DNA of 53,977 nucleotides from Oscillospiraceae bacterium (GCA_015065215.1 SVQT01000010.1:1-53977), one strand, 5' to 3'; shown: positions 16,017 through 24,866, numbered from the stretch's first letter. Program-made: numbers and translations. The notes: generated from the letters alone by a model not told the origin.

Positions 16017-16550
16017 TTAGCCGCGGCAGAATTTCTCTACGTAGCCGTCGATGGCCTCTCGGACGATTTTTTCCGCTTCCTCGCGGCTGTATAGCTCTTT
16101 GATGTCGGTCTGTTTGTTTTCCAGCTGCTTGTAGACCTTGAAGAAGTGCATGATTTCATCAAAGATGTGGGCGGGCAGCTCGTCGATCGAACGGTAGTTG
16201 TTATAGTTGGGATCGGTGAAAGGAACAGCAATGATTTTGTCGTCAATATGTCCGTCATCCAACATACGCATGACACCGATGGGATAAACGCGCACCAGGG
16301 TCAGGGGCTGGATGGGCTCATTGCAAAGCACCAACACGTCCAGCGGGTCTCCGTCATCCGCAAAGGTGCGGGGAATAAAGCCGTAGCTGGCGGGGTAGTG
16401 GGTAGAGGTGTAGAGCACACGGTCCAGTCGCAAGAGACCGGTATGCTTATCCAGCTCATACTTACAACGGCTGCCCTTGGAGATCTCGATAACAGCGGAA
16501 AAATCAGTAGGGGTGATTTCTTTGGGGTTCATATCATGCCAAATATTCAT
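16017..16550 (-). CDS. ppa: Inorganic pyrophosphatase
   Basis: A 177-residue soluble family I pyrophosphatase hydrolysing PPi to two phosphates in the cytoplasm, driving biosynthetic reactions. The signature DGDPLDVLVL (metal-binding Asp residues) is near residues 63-72, preceded by YPASYGFIPRTFADDGD and followed by KIIAVPF. The length matches the bacterial family. Clostridia often use the family II (manganese) enzyme or a membrane pump instead, so the type I enzyme is worth noting but not unusual. It is 13 bp after obgE, with AAGGAGGAGC upstream, and is the last gene of the minus-strand operon, which ends in repeat R1 copy B. Confidence 0.93.
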   Translation of the reverse strand: MNIWHDMNPKEITPTDFSAVIEISKGSRCKYELDKHTGLLRLDRVLYTSTHYPASYGFIPRTFADDGDPLDVLVLCNEPIQPLTLVRVYPIGVMRMLDDGHIDDKIIAVPFTDPNYNNYRSIDELPAHIFDEIMHFFKVYKQLENKQTDIKELYSREEAEKIVREAIDGYVEKFCRG

Positions 16551-16563
16551 GATGCTCCTCCTT

Positions 16564-17856
16564 TTATTTTACAAATTCAAATTCAAAGTCATAAATGTGG
16601 ACAGTGTGGCCGTCGGTACAGCCCTTTTCCTCCAGCAGCTTGATGATGCCGCGGCGGATCAGCGTTTTTTCAAAGTAAGCAAGCGATTCATAGTCGGTGA
16701 AGTTGACGCTTTCTACCAGCTCGGTCAGCCACTTGCCCTCTACATAGAAATCGTTATTCACGCGGCGAACGGTAACCTCGTTCTCGTCAACCTCCTCAAT
16801 TTCTTCCTCCAGCGAAAGCTCACTTTCGAATACCGTTACCGGGGGTAATTGGGTCAAACGCTTGGCTACACGGCTTACAAGCTCATCCAAATTTTTGCCG
16901 GTGGCGGCGGAAACGTAAAGCAACTCCCAGCCGTTTTTTTGCACGAAGGCCTCGAAGGCTTTTAGATCTACCCGCTCTTCGTCCAGCGCGTCACACTTGT
17001 TGGCAACGATCATTTGGGGGAGTGCCGCCAGCTTGTCGCTGTAACGGGCCAGCTCTTCGTTGATCTTGCGAATGTCCTCCACGGGATCACGGTATTCCTC
17101 ACAGGAGATGTCTACCACATGAAGCAGCAGTCGGCAACGCTCGATATGACGCAGGAAGGCATGGCCCAGTCCCGCGCCGTCGGCGGCTCCCTCGATGAGC
17201 CCCGGGATGTCGGCGGCGACAAAGCCGGCTTCCCCCTTAGTGCGCACAACGCCCAGATTGGGGGAAAGGGTGGTGAAATGGTAGGCGGCGATCTTGGGTC
17301 TGGCCGAGCTGATGCGAGAAAGAATAGAGGATTTGCCAACGCTTGGCATACCGATCAGACCCACGTCGGCAAGCATTTTCAATTCTAATATCAGCTCGCG
17401 TTCCTCACCGGCGGTTCCGGGCTTGGCGAACATGGGCAGCTGCCTTGTGGGGGTGGCAAAGCGCCGGTTCCCCCAGCCACCTCTGCCGCCCTTGCAGCAA
17501 ATGAACGGTTCTTCGTCAGACATGTCTTTGATGATCTTGCCTGTTTCAGCGTCCCGAATTAGGGTCCCTAACGGTACAAGAATTTCCACGTTTTCGCCGT
17601 TGGCGCCATGGAATTTCTCGCCCTTACCGTCACCGCCGTTCTTGGCGATGAACTTGCGGTGATCCCGGAAGAAGAGCAGGGTGGTGGCACCGGGATCCAC
17701 CCGAAAGACCACATTGCCGCCCTTGCCGCCGTCACCGCCTGAGGGGCCGCCTCTGGCTACATATTTTTCTCTGTGAAAGGCAACCGCACCATTACCGCCA
17801 TTGCCCGCCTTGACATAAATTTTAACCTTATCAATGATTCTTTCCGCGTCACGCAT
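16564..17856 (-). CDS. obgE: GTPase ObgE/CgtA
   Basis: A 430-residue essential GTPase that binds the large ribosomal subunit and links ribosome assembly with stress and replication control. The glycine-rich Obg fold (about 8-165) shows VKAGNGGNGAVAFHREKYV and GGPSGGDGGKGG. The G domain has GMPSVGKSS (G1), DIPGLIEGA (G3) and ANKCDA (G4). The C-terminal 75 residues form the OCT domain found in many Gram-positive Obg proteins. The start ATG overlaps the end of der by 8 bp (ATGCGTGA), indicating translational coupling. It lies between der and ppa in one operon. Confidence 0.95.
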   Translation of the reverse strand: MRDAERIIDKVKIYVKAGNGGNGAVAFHREKYVARGGPSGGDGGKGGNVVFRVDPGATTLLFFRDHRKFIAKNGGDGKGEKFHGANGENVEILVPLGTLIRDAETGKIIKDMSDEEPFICCKGGRGGWGNRRFATPTRQLPMFAKPGTAGEERELILELKMLADVGLIGMPSVGKSSILSRISSARPKIAAYHFTTLSPNLGVVRTKGEAGFVAADIPGLIEGAADGAGLGHAFLRHIERCRLLLHVVDISCEEYRDPVEDIRKINEELARYSDKLAALPQMIVANKCDALDEERVDLKAFEAFVQKNGWELLYVSAATGKNLDELVSRVAKRLTQLPPVTVFESELSLEEEIEEVDENEVTVRRVNNDFYVEGKWLTELVESVNFTDYESLAYFEKTLIRRGIIKLLEEKGCTDGHTVHIYDFEFEFVK

Positions 17857-19186
17857 GGGGGGCCTCCTCTCCGCGCTCGCGCACGATCAGCTTGATGGGC
17901 GTACCGCGAAAGCCAAAGGTGTCACGTAAGCAGTTCTCCAGATACCGCTGATAAGAGAAATGGAAAAGCGGTGCGCTGTTGCAAAAGATGACAAAGGTGG
18001 GGGGGGCTACGCTGATTTGCGTCATATAGTAGATTTTTAAGCGGCGGCCTTTGTCTGAGGGCGGCTGCACACGGGTAGTGGCGTCTCCCAGCACGTCATT
18101 GAGCATGCCGGTGGAGATGCGGGTATTGGCTTGATTGTGAACGTAGCAAATATGCTCAAAGATATTGGTCACACGCTGCCCGGTTTTCGCCGAAACGAAC
18201 AGCAGGGGAGCGTATTGCATATAGCCAAGCGCCTCATAAACTTGCGTGGTGAACTGCTTGACCGTGCTGTTATCCTTTTCGATGCTATCCCATTTATTCA
18301 CCAGGATAATGCAGGCCTTACCTGCCTCGTGCGCGATGCCGGCAATCTTTTCGTCCTGCTCGGTGACACCCTCATTCGCGTCTACCATGATCAGGCATAC
18401 GTCGGCGCGTTCCACCGCCATATGGGCACGCAGTACGCTGTATTTTTCGATTTTGTCATTGATCTTGGATTGACGGCGGATGCCGGCCGTGTCAATAAAG
18501 GTGAACTTGCCGTGTTCGTTTTCCACCACGGTATCTACCGCGTCACGGGTGGTACCCGCAATATCCGACACAATCAGGCGGTTGCTGCCCACCAAGCGGT
18601 TGATCATGGAGGATTTCCCCGCGTTGGGCTTGCCGATGACCGCTACCTTGATGCTGTCATCCTCCTCATCCTCCTCCCACGCGTCGGGGAGAGCTTCCAT
18701 TACCGCGTCCAGCACGTCGCCGGTGCCGGTGCCGTGAATAGAGGAAACGGCAATCGGTTCGGTGCCAAAGCCAAGCTCGTAGAATTCATAAAATTCGTAT
18801 GGGAGATGGCCGACGCTGTCGCATTTGTTAATGGCAGGAACGATCGGCTTGCCACTTTTCTTTAGCATGATCGCCACATCCCGATCGGCGGCGGTGAGGC
18901 CGGTGCGCACATCACAAAGAAAGATGATCACATCGGCGCTCTCTACCGCAAGTTCAGCCTGTAGCTTCATTTGCGACAGGATAACGTCATCGGTTTTTGG
19001 CTCGATGCCGCCGGTATCAATCAAGGTGAGCTTGCGCCCGCGCCATTCTGTTTCACCGTAGATGCGATCACGGGTTACACCCGGGGTATCCTCTACGATC
19101 GAGCGGCGTTCACCGATCAACTTGTTAAAAAAAGTGCTTTTGCCCACATTTGGGCGGCCCACGACGGCCACAACAGGTTTTGCCAT
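17849..19186 (-). CDS. der: Ribosome-assembly GTPase Der (EngA)
   Basis: A 445-residue protein with two consecutive GTPase domains, required for 50S ribosome maturation. Domain 1 has GRPNVGKSTFFN, DTGGIE and NKCD; domain 2 has GKPNAGKSSMINRL, DTAGIRRQ and NKWD. The C-terminal KH-like domain ends with FRGTPIKLIVRERGEE, a characteristic family end. The start is MAKPVVAVVGRPN at 19186 with GAGGTG upstream; an extra three residues are possible from an upstream in-frame codon. It is 46 bp downstream of the DUF512 gene, an arrangement common in Clostridia, and overlaps obgE. Confidence 0.95.
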   Translation of the reverse strand: MAKPVVAVVGRPNVGKSTFFNKLIGERRSIVEDTPGVTRDRIYGETEWRGRKLTLIDTGGIEPKTDDVILSQMKLQAELAVESADVIIFLCDVRTGLTAADRDVAIMLKKSGKPIVPAINKCDSVGHLPYEFYEFYELGFGTEPIAVSSIHGTGTGDVLDAVMEALPDAWEEDEEDDSIKVAVIGKPNAGKSSMINRLVGSNRLIVSDIAGTTRDAVDTVVENEHGKFTFIDTAGIRRQSKINDKIEKYSVLRAHMAVERADVCLIMVDANEGVTEQDEKIAGIAHEAGKACIILVNKWDSIEKDNSTVKQFTTQVYEALGYMQYAPLLFVSAKTGQRVTNIFEHICYVHNQANTRISTGMLNDVLGDATTRVQPPSDKGRRLKIYYMTQISVAPPTFVIFCNSAPLFHFSYQRYLENCLRDTFGFRGTPIKLIVRERGEEAPHA

Positions 19187-19232
19187 TATCAACACCTCGT
19201 TCCTATAGGGTGGTTATAAAAGTTTTGCCAAA

Positions 19233-20558
19233 TCAGTAAGGACATTTTACGCCCAGCATGGCGGCTAACAATTCGCCCCCGTCTCCCCTTACAGGGCGAA
19301 GCGGGACGTCTAAGATTTCAGAGAGTTCCTTTGGTGTCATGCCGCAAAGGAACAGATCCCCTTCGGCACGTAGCATGGTTGCCGGAAACAGGAGCTCGTC
19401 GCCAAGATCCTTGCCTGAAAGCTGGTCGGCAACATCTTTGCCGGTAAGCAGACCGGCGACCGTGATCTCAGGGCCGAAAAATTTGTTTTCTACCTCAAAA
19501 ATCCGCACCGTTATGCCACTTATCTTGCGCATCAGGGTGTCTGCCAGCAAGCGCATGGTGGGTGCGGCGGCTTTTCCGGTCACCATAGATACTCTGCGGC
19601 CATTGACGCCTTTTGGGGGGAGATAGTCCTCTAAAAATGTCAGCTCCCGACCAAATTCCGCCATCAGGGAGCGGAGCATGCCAACGCCGTTTTCAATTTG
19701 CTCATAGTCGCCGTAATACGCTTCCTCCGGCAAGGGTAGCTCGCCCTTGAGATAAAATTCATCGGCGCAACAAAAGATGCGGTTGCCAAGTTCTCGCTCG
19801 CAGGTATCACCGAAAGCGTTAACCGCGGCGATCACCGCCCGGCATTCGGCGGGGGTAAAGGGCTTCAAGGGGTAAAGTCCCTCTCTGTATCGGGTCAGAC
19901 CGGCAGGCACAATCGAAACACTGCTCACGGCAGGATGGAGCTTTGCCAGATCCCGCATAGAGCGCAGTAATTCCTCGCCGTCATTGATGCCGCGGCAGAG
20001 CACGATCTGGCCGCAGATGCGAATGCCGGCGTTCGCAAGCCTGGTCAGGTAGGAGAGAACCTCCCCCGCCCGCTTGTTTTTCATCATTTCACAGCGCAAC
20101 CGGGGATTGGTGGTATGTACCGAAACATTGACCGGAGAAATACGCATCTTGATGATGCGGTCAATATCGGCCTCCCGCATGTTGGTCAGGGTCACATAGT
20201 TGCCGTGGAGAAACGAGAGGCGCGCGTCGTCATCTTTGAAATATAGCGAGGGGCGCAGTCCTTTTGGCAACTGGTCAATAAAACAGAAGATGCAGCGGTT
20301 GGCGCAGCATTGCTTTTTATCCATCAGTGGGGTTTCAAAACCCAGGCCGATGTCGTCGTAGGTATCCTTACGGATGCTGACCGAGAACGCCTTTTGGCCG
20401 CGCAAAAGAGAAAGAACAATGGTTTTTTCGGCAAGATAAAAGCGGTAGTCCAGAACATCCGCGATGCTGTTGCCGTTGATTGACACCAAGGTGTCGCCAG
20501 ACAAAATGCCCGCCTTGGCGGCGCGGCCGTTTGGGTCAATGTCGGTAATGCGCACCAT
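19233..20558 (-). CDS. PDZ-DUF512 radical-SAM-like protein
   Basis: A 441-residue cytoplasmic protein of a family common in Clostridia and sited beside der. An N-terminal PDZ-like segment (MVRITDIDPNGRAAKAGILSGD, about 1-60) is followed by a radical-SAM-like core with the iron-sulfur motif CANRCIFCFIDQ near residue 75 (Cys-x3-Cys-x2-Cys) and then the DUF512 region with TGKAAAPTMRLL and VAGLLTGKDVADQL. The biochemical function is unknown. The start at 20558 is chosen by an AAAGGAGG site and family-like N-terminus. It has its own perfect promoter at 20602-20630 and is the first gene of the operon leading to der, obgE and ppa. Confidence 0.88.
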   Translation of the reverse strand: MVRITDIDPNGRAAKAGILSGDTLVSINGNSIADVLDYRFYLAEKTIVLSLLRGQKAFSVSIRKDTYDDIGLGFETPLMDKKQCCANRCIFCFIDQLPKGLRPSLYFKDDDARLSFLHGNYVTLTNMREADIDRIIKMRISPVNVSVHTTNPRLRCEMMKNKRAGEVLSYLTRLANAGIRICGQIVLCRGINDGEELLRSMRDLAKLHPAVSSVSIVPAGLTRYREGLYPLKPFTPAECRAVIAAVNAFGDTCERELGNRIFCCADEFYLKGELPLPEEAYYGDYEQIENGVGMLRSLMAEFGRELTFLEDYLPPKGVNGRRVSMVTGKAAAPTMRLLADTLMRKISGITVRIFEVENKFFGPEITVAGLLTGKDVADQLSGKDLGDELLFPATMLRAEGDLFLCGMTPKELSEILDVPLRPVRGDGGELLAAMLGVKCPY

Positions 20559-20601
20559 AGCTTTTCCTCCTTTTTGCATACTACTCCATTATATCTTTGT
20601 T

Positions 20602-20630
20602 ATTATAACATAAAATTTTTGTTTTGTCAA
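20602..20630 (-). promoter_or_regulatory. Sigma-A promoter for the DUF512-der-obgE-ppa operon
   Basis: On the minus strand, TTGACA (20630-20625), 17-bp spacer and TATAAT (20607-20602), both perfect. A GGAGTAGTAT sequence in the leader resembles one in the divergent CNNM leader. Confidence 0.8.
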
Positions 20631-20761
20631 AGGATATTATTCTTTCGGCTACAAATCCTGGCCAACGTGTTTGCAGACAGGGGGAGAAAGCGCCCCCCTT
20701 ATGGCGCTTGCCTTGCGCTTTTTTAGGGCACCGGAAAAGCACCGGAAAAGTAGTGTACCGC

Positions 20762-20790
20762 TTGACAGGGGGAGGCAAGTGTGTTATAAT
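20762..20790 (+). promoter_or_regulatory. Sigma-A promoter for the CNNM-CNNM-DtxR operon
   Basis: Perfect TTGACA at 20762-20767, 17-bp spacer, perfect TATAAT at 20785-20790. An 11-bp direct repeat, CACCGGAAAAG twice in a row, lies just upstream at 20729-20750. Confidence 0.8.
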
Positions 20791-20849
20791 AACAATTAAT
20801 ACTATTATGGGGTAGTATAAAAAATAGGCAAGGAGTTGGTTTTTTTCTC

Positions 20850-22193
20850 ATGTCACCTGACAGTATACCCTTATGGATCGTGTTTATCATTTGCGTGATC
20901 GGTGGTGCGTATTTTGCCGCTACCGAAAGCTCTTTTTCCGCAGTCAATAAGATTAAGATAAAAACCTTAGCGGATGATGGCAACAAACGGGCCAAAGGTG
21001 TGATGTACATCGTCAACAAATTTGACAAAGCTTTAACCACCCTGCTGATTGGTAATAATGTGACCAAGATTGCGGGTGCCTCTGTCTTTACCATTCTGGC
21101 GACCGATATTTTCCGAAACGCGTTTAACAAAGATGATGATTTTTTGGATTCCTTCGCGTTTTCGATGATCTGTTCGGTGGCCAGCACAGTGATCATTTTC
21201 CTCTTTAGCGAAATGATTCCGAAAAGCTTTGCCAATGACCGTAGCGAGTCGGTATCTCTCTTTTTTCAGTCCTCGCTACGCTTTTTGATGAAGGTGCTGA
21301 CCCCCGTTTCTGCGCTTTTCGGTTTGATTTCTACCGGTGTTTCCAAGCTGTTCGCCAAAAAAGAGGCGGAGCCTTCTATTACCGAAGATGAGCTGACCGA
21401 GATCTTTGACACCGCTGAGGAAGAAGGCGTTGTGGATGAGGAGCAGGGGGATATGCTCAAATCCGCTTTGGAATTTGCCGAAACCACGGTTGCCGACATC
21501 ATGACCATGGAAAAGGATATTGATTTCATCCATGTCAATGCGACCACACAGGAGATATTGGAGGCGATTCGCAATACCAACTACTCCCGTATGCCTGTGA
21601 GGGCAAGCAATTCCGAACGTGTGATCGGTACGGTGCGCGCCCGCGCGTTTTTGACTGAGTACCGCAAAAATCCAAAGGTAAAACTGCGTTCTGTGATGGT
21701 TCCGCCCTTTATTGTGCGGAGCGATGCGAAAATTGATGATCTGCTTACCGAAATGCGTCAGCACAAGCGTCATATGGCCATTGTGCAGGATGAGCGGAAA
21801 AAGGTGGTAGGTCTGGTGACGATTGAGGATATTCTGGAAGAGCTTGTCGGCGAGATCTTTGACGAAGAAGATGTGGTCGACCAGAATTTCCAGACACTGG
21901 GCGGCAATAAATATATGGTGAACACCCATATGTTGATGGGTAATGCCTTTGAGCGGATGGGGTATGAGAAACCCGCTCCCCGCAATATTGCCGCAAAGCC
22001 GATCCTCTCCTTTGTTTTAGAAACCTTTGGGCGTTTGCCAAAGGAAGAGGAAAGCTTTCTTTATGACGATTTGGAGATCACGGCAAAAACGGTAGAAGGT
22101 GACCGTTTGACTGAAGTGATCATCCACATTCTTGACCCAGAGGATCTTGCCGAGCGCATGGCCGCCAAGTCGGAAGAGGAGGTGGAAGCATGA
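20850..22193 (+). CDS. CNNM/CBS/CorC-domain transporter, first of a tandem pair
   Basis: A 447-residue membrane protein of the hemolysin-like UPF0053 family, linked in other bacteria to magnesium, manganese or cobalt transport. The N-terminal DUF21 membrane domain (about 1-190) has GGAYFAATESSFSAVN and FLFSEMIPKSFA. Two CBS domains (about 205-330) include TEDELTEIFDTAEEEGVVDEEQ before them and LVTIEDILEELVGEIFDEED at their end. A CorC_HlyC domain (about 350-430) follows. An AAGGAG site precedes ATG by about 14 bp. It overlaps the next gene by 4 bp (ATGA). The downstream metal regulator suggests metal-ion efflux or uptake, which is inference. Confidence 0.88.
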   Translation: MSPDSIPLWIVFIICVIGGAYFAATESSFSAVNKIKIKTLADDGNKRAKGVMYIVNKFDKALTTLLIGNNVTKIAGASVFTILATDIFRNAFNKDDDFLDSFAFSMICSVASTVIIFLFSEMIPKSFANDRSESVSLFFQSSLRFLMKVLTPVSALFGLISTGVSKLFAKKEAEPSITEDELTEIFDTAEEEGVVDEEQGDMLKSALEFAETTVADIMTMEKDIDFIHVNATTQEILEAIRNTNYSRMPVRASNSERVIGTVRARAFLTEYRKNPKVKLRSVMVPPFIVRSDAKIDDLLTEMRQHKRHMAIVQDERKKVVGLVTIEDILEELVGEIFDEEDVVDQNFQTLGGNKYMVNTHMLMGNAFERMGYEKPAPRNIAAKPILSFVLETFGRLPKEEESFLYDDLEITAKTVEGDRLTEVIIHILDPEDLAERMAAKSEEEVEA

Positions 22194-23503
22194 CGTTCCA
22201 AGAGCATTTTTCGCACATGTGGTGGGCTTATCTGGTTATTTTTGTTATGATCTGCCTATCCGCTTATTTCTCGGCTTCCGAGATTGCCTTTAACTCCGCC
22301 AACAAGATGCGCTTGCGCCGCGCCGCCGAGGGCGGCAGTGCCACCGCAAAGGTGGCGTATCACATCACGGAAAAGTTTACCACGGCGCTTTCTACCATTT
22401 TGATCGGCAACAACCTTGCCAACATTGCCGTTTCTACCTGCACCACCTTGATCGTGATGAATTTGTTCGCGAACAATGTGGGCCTGGCATCTACCATTGC
22501 CACAATTCTGGTGACTGTCGTCATTCTGATTTTTGGTGAGATTGTGCCCAAGGTGCTTGCCAAGCAGCATGCCGATACGGTGGTTCGCATTGTTGCGATT
22601 CCCACCCGTGTTTTGACCGTTATTCTCATACCGTTTGTGGGTATTGTGATGGCGCTACTCTTTGTTTTGCGCAAAATTTGGGGCAGCGATCACAAAAACG
22701 ATGACCCCACCGTAACAGAAGAGGAGCTGGTCTCGATCATCGACACCGTTGAGGAAGAAGGTGTTATTGATGAAGAGCAGGGAGAGCTGTTGCAGTCCAC
22801 TTTGGATTTTCATGATACCACCATTGAAAAGATCATGACCCCCCGCATTGATATGACCGCTTTGGATATTGATGACGAGGAAGAAAAGATCGCCGCGTTG
22901 CTGTCGGATGCCACCCAGTTCTCCCGCCTGCCGGTTTATGAGGAAAGCATTGACAATATCATCGGCATTCTGTCATTGAACCGTTACTATAAGGCGACGC
23001 TGGATCAGGAAAAGCCGGATATCCGCGCTTTGATGATGAAGCCCTGTAAGCTCCATAAAACCATGAAGCTGCCCGCTGCCCTGGCTAAGCTTCGCGAGGC
23101 CAAGATGCATCTTGCTATTGTGATTGACGAATTTGGCGGCACGTTGGGTGTTGTTACTATGGAAGATATTCTGGAGGAGCTGGTTGGCGATATTTGGGAC
23201 GATACCGATGTGATTGTGACCGAGTGCTATGCTACCGGTGAGAATACATATGAAGTCATCGGTGATATGAGTATTGACGATTTCTTTGAGGAAATTGATT
23301 TTGTCAAGCCCGAGGACTTTACTTGCGAATATTCCACAATGGGCGGCTGGGCCATTGAGATGTTGGAGGCGGATCCCCATATTGGCGATAGCTTCCGCTA
23401 TGAAAATCTGTTTGTCATTGTAACGCAAATGGAAGAGGAGCGCGTCACCAAGCTGACCATTTTGGTAGAGCCAAAAGAAGACGAGGAAGAAGAACTGAAA
23501 TAA
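22190..23503 (+). CDS. CNNM/CBS/CorC-domain transporter, second of a tandem pair
   Basis: A 437-residue paralog of the preceding gene with the same DUF21, double CBS and CorC_HlyC plan. It begins with a hydrophobic segment then SAYFSASEIAFNSANKMRL, followed by ILIFGEIVPKVLAKQHAD. The linker has TEEELVSIIDTVEEEGVIDEEQGELL and the CBS end VVTMEDILEELVGDIWDD. The tail is acidic (PKEDEEEELK). The two copies differ enough to be an old duplication and may act as a heteromeric pair. The start is fixed by the ATGA overlap. It lies 22 bp before the DtxR-type gene. Confidence 0.88.
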   Translation: MTFQEHFSHMWWAYLVIFVMICLSAYFSASEIAFNSANKMRLRRAAEGGSATAKVAYHITEKFTTALSTILIGNNLANIAVSTCTTLIVMNLFANNVGLASTIATILVTVVILIFGEIVPKVLAKQHADTVVRIVAIPTRVLTVILIPFVGIVMALLFVLRKIWGSDHKNDDPTVTEEELVSIIDTVEEEGVIDEEQGELLQSTLDFHDTTIEKIMTPRIDMTALDIDDEEEKIAALLSDATQFSRLPVYEESIDNIIGILSLNRYYKATLDQEKPDIRALMMKPCKLHKTMKLPAALAKLREAKMHLAIVIDEFGGTLGVVTMEDILEELVGDIWDDTDVIVTECYATGENTYEVIGDMSIDDFFEEIDFVKPEDFTCEYSTMGGWAIEMLEADPHIGDSFRYENLFVIVTQMEEERVTKLTILVEPKEDEEEELK

Positions 23504-23525
23504 AAAAGAAGGGGGGCGTGCTGCT

Positions 23526-23891
23526 TTGTCGATCCACGAATCGGGCGAGAATTATCTGGAACAGATATTTATTCTAAGTCGCCAAAAAGAAAAAGTGAGG
23601 GCAGTGGATCTTTGCGCGGCGCTGGGTTTTTCCCGCCCCACTGTCAGTGTGATGCTGCGGGAGCTGCGCGCTGACGGCTTTGTGACTGTCGCCCCCAATG
23701 GCGGTCTTGCGCTGACCGAAAAGGGGGAAGCGGTAGCAAAGCGAATGTATGAACGCCATTGCATTATTGCCGAGGTTTTGATGTCGTTGGGCGTTTCTCA
23801 TGATGTGGCGTTAGAGGATGCCTGTAAAATCGAGCATGATATTAGCGATGAGACCTTTGCGAGAATTTGCGAATACTTAAAAAAGAATTAA
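23526..23891 (+). CDS. DtxR/MntR-type metal-dependent regulator, short form
   Basis: A 121-residue regulator with a winged-helix DNA-binding half (residues about 5-65, AVDLCAALGFSRPTVSVMLREL) and the dimerisation/metal half. Aligned to MntR and DtxR, the His of YERHCI and the Cys-x2-Glu-His of CKIEHD match metal ligands, giving a DtxR-like Cys/Glu/His set; the N-terminal ligand position (Asp in MntR, Met in DtxR) reads Asn in ESGENYLEQ. The SH3-like third domain of DtxR is absent, as in MntR. Start is TTG at 23526, behind a purine-rich AAGGGGGG; this is the only reasonable start. As the last gene of a CNNM operon it probably senses the metal that the transporters move. Confidence 0.82.
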   Translation: MSIHESGENYLEQIFILSRQKEKVRAVDLCAALGFSRPTVSVMLRELRADGFVTVAPNGGLALTEKGEAVAKRMYERHCIIAEVLMSLGVSHDVALEDACKIEHDISDETFARICEYLKKN

Positions 23892-23942
23892 AAAAACCGC
23901 GCTTTCCGTTAGCGGATACTCTAACGGAAAGCGCGGTTTTTT
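23891..23942. terminator. Bidirectional terminator
   Basis: Perfect long arms AAAAAACCGCGCTTTCCGTT and AACGGAAAGCGCGGTTTTTT plus AG/CT, around an 8-nt loop. It separates the DtxR-type gene from the convergent AraC gene. Confidence 0.88.
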
Positions 23943-23957
23943 CAATACGTATTGAGG

Positions 23958-24788
23958 CTATTGTTCACAAGGGTGAGAAATAGCTGGGATGGAGAGGGGA
24001 TCGCACGCTGGCTTTTGAGCGGATGGCGGCGGATTCTTTTTTTGGCTGGAACGACGGATCTCGCCGGGGGTCTTTTTTACTGTTTTGGTAAAAACACGGC
24101 AAAAGTAATTGGCCGAGGAAAAACCGAGCCTGGCGGCGATGGCGTCAATACCGTCATTAGTCTCCAGCAGTTCTCGCATGGCCCGTTCAACCAACAAATT
24201 GGTTTTATAGGTCATGGGTGACACCTGCATCAGAGCTTGAAAAAGCGTGTAAAAATGCGCTTCGCTATAACCGCAAAGGGCGGCCAGTTTGGCGGTTTTG
24301 ATCGGTTCTGCATAATGCTCTCGCAAATATTCTACCGCGGGGCGGATCTTGCCATACTTGGGGGTATAGTCGCTTTGTTCCATGCGGGTGTACAGGTCCG
24401 AGAGCAGAGCGTAGAACTCAGAAATTGAGAGCAGTGGACTTTCATCGAAGTGCTTGCACATCGCATTTAGCCGCTCAACGGGGTAGTTTTTTAGAATTTG
24501 AAAGCGAAATTTCGAAAAGGCCAGCGGATCGGCGAAGGAAAAATCCACCGAGTACCATTGTACTTGTGGATCGCCGATCCAAAGCGAATAATATTCGGTT
24601 TCAGCGGCGATGTAGATCAAGTCGCCCTCACACGCGGTATAGCTTTGGCCGTTTATCCAAAACTCTGCGGTGCCGCGCAAAAGATAACCGATGCAAGGTC
24701 TTGCGAAGGAGATGAATTTTTTTGCGCGCATTTTATCATAAACCAGCCGCTTTATTTTATAGCTTGACAGAAGAGGGATGGCGTTCAT
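23958..24788 (-). CDS. AraC family transcriptional regulator
   Basis: A 276-residue regulator with an N-terminal cupin sensor (GYLLRGTAEFWINGQSY, about 35-51) and a C-terminal AraC domain. The helix-turn-helix segments are IKTAKLAALCGYSEAHFYTLF and DGIDAIAARLGFSSANYFCRVF, and KKTPGEIRR is the usual end of the domain. The start at 24788 is preferred because GGAGG lies 7 bp upstream; an in-frame TTG at 24800 would overlap that site. It is divergent from a four-gene oxidoreductase operon, and the inverted repeat at 24812-24836 lies between them, so it most likely controls that operon. Confidence 0.87.
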   Translation of the reverse strand: MNAIPLLSSYKIKRLVYDKMRAKKFISFARPCIGYLLRGTAEFWINGQSYTACEGDLIYIAAETEYYSLWIGDPQVQWYSVDFSFADPLAFSKFRFQILKNYPVERLNAMCKHFDESPLLSISEFYALLSDLYTRMEQSDYTPKYGKIRPAVEYLREHYAEPIKTAKLAALCGYSEAHFYTLFQALMQVSPMTYKTNLLVERAMRELLETNDGIDAIAARLGFSSANYFCRVFTKTVKKTPGEIRRSSQKKNPPPSAQKPACDPLSIPAISHPCEQ

Positions 24789-24811
24789 GAAAGCCTCCAA
24801 ATCATAGAATT

Positions 24812-24836
24812 GTGCTATTTTATATCAGTATAGCAC
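24812..24836. promoter_or_regulatory. Operator-like inverted repeat in a divergent promoter
   Basis: Perfect 7-bp arms GTGCTAT and ATAGCAC separated by 11 bp. It lies just upstream of the -35 of the oxidoreductase operon and about 25 bp upstream of the AraC start codon, so one bound regulator could act in both directions. Confidence 0.6.
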
Positions 24837-24837
24837 C

Positions 24838-24866
24838 TTGATTTTATGCTGTCAATAGAGTATAAT
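24838..24866 (+). promoter_or_regulatory. Sigma-A promoter for the oxidoreductase operon
   Basis: TTGATT at 24838-24843, 17-bp spacer, perfect TATAAT at 24861-24866; an AAAAGGAG ribosome site and ATG at 24897 follow. Confidence 0.78.
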
